Of a stretch of 64,000 nucleotides of DNA, positions 63,664 through 64,000 are shown in pieces. Where the stretch lies: contig JAFFSR010000237.1 in assembly GCA_017163975.1 (NCBI GenBank), positions 6,696,001 through 6,760,000 on the forward strand, written 5' to 3'. This DNA is from Anastatus disparis. Lineage: Eukaryota; Arthropoda; Insecta; Hymenoptera; Eupelmidae. How positions within the stretch are numbered: the stretch's first letter is position 1; every line of letters begins with the position of its first letter. Both the position numbers and the translations under genes were made by a program. The notes beneath the pieces were generated by a model. That model was not told the DNA's origin and searched no databases. It was given only the letters and a program-made list of their open reading frames with translations.

Positions 63664-64000
63664 TTCATTTCCATTTTATGAGTATCTCCTTTTCTTTATA
63701 ACTTTTTTTTTCTTTTGTTTGAGAGAGAATGAAATTTTGAATTATTAGTTTGTAATTTGTGGTTGCGATGACTAATTTTTGTAAATGCTGACTAATTTGT
63801 GGAGATTGATGATTAGCTAAGGGTAAATTATAGAATTAAAATATTGCATATTAGGATTGATTTTTAAATAAATTTGTATTGTTCCTTTAAGATTTTTTAA
63901 AATAAATTTTAATATAAAAGTAATGTAGAAATTATAACGTTATTAAATTATATAATTTTCAGATGAAAACATGTTCAACCGAAACAAAAAATATTTATAA
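63664..64000. other. Non-coding AT-rich DNA
   Basis: Nothing recognised. Confidence 0.5.

Overview
This window is a strongly AT-rich animal nuclear sequence. Spliced genes with short GT-AG introns, tRNA-derived SINEs, MITEs and a Helitron all point to an arthropod. The repeat content and a tandem family of secreted serine proteases suggest an insect, perhaps a parasitoid wasp. The species and even the order are inference; nothing here is bacterial, plastid or mitochondrial.

Layout. From 1 to about 13.7 kb I see no confident gene, only AT-rich DNA with simple repeats, two SINEs, and one orphan protease exon on the + strand (10,545-10,594). From 13.7 to 36 kb lies the informative part: a head-to-tail cluster of four paralogous six-exon trypsin-like serine protease genes, all on the minus strand (called A, B, C and D from left to right; D is most upstream). 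A, C and D are intact by hand-splicing (256, 247 and 249 aa). B has every exon but carries an in-frame TGA at the first codon of exon 5. Its introns have swollen from a few hundred bases to kilobases, because intron 4 holds a 5.9-kb Helitron and intron 3 holds a 1.35-kb foldback element plus a 188-bp MITE. The spacers between the genes are copies of each other, so the repeating unit is gene plus spacer.

The Helitron (18,373-24,297) has a TC start, a terminal GC hairpin and a CTAG end, and sits in a (TA)n tract. It carries a Rep/helicase reading frame broken by several frameshifts (all in A/T runs), an antisense C2H2 zinc-finger reading frame and an unrecognised acidic ORF. Unusually, a pair of inverted repeats of about 340 bp encloses this coding block inside the Helitron ends.

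From 36 to 64 kb I again find no convincing coding gene. The region holds SINEs, two short foldback MITEs, a duplicated non-coding segment (39.1 and 60.2 kb), microsatellites and a possible promoter or 5' UTR region near 43.0-43.5 kb. It could be intergenic or part of large introns of genes outside the window.

How the genes work together: the proteases are predicted secreted S1A peptidases with an unusual N-terminus. Signal peptidase cleavage alone could create the mature Ile/Val start, with no Arg/Lys activation site. All four genes share an upstream GATA-type motif roughly 110 bp before the ATG. They therefore look like a co-regulated, recently expanded and still evolving effector or digestive family, in a locus that is also accumulating transposable elements.
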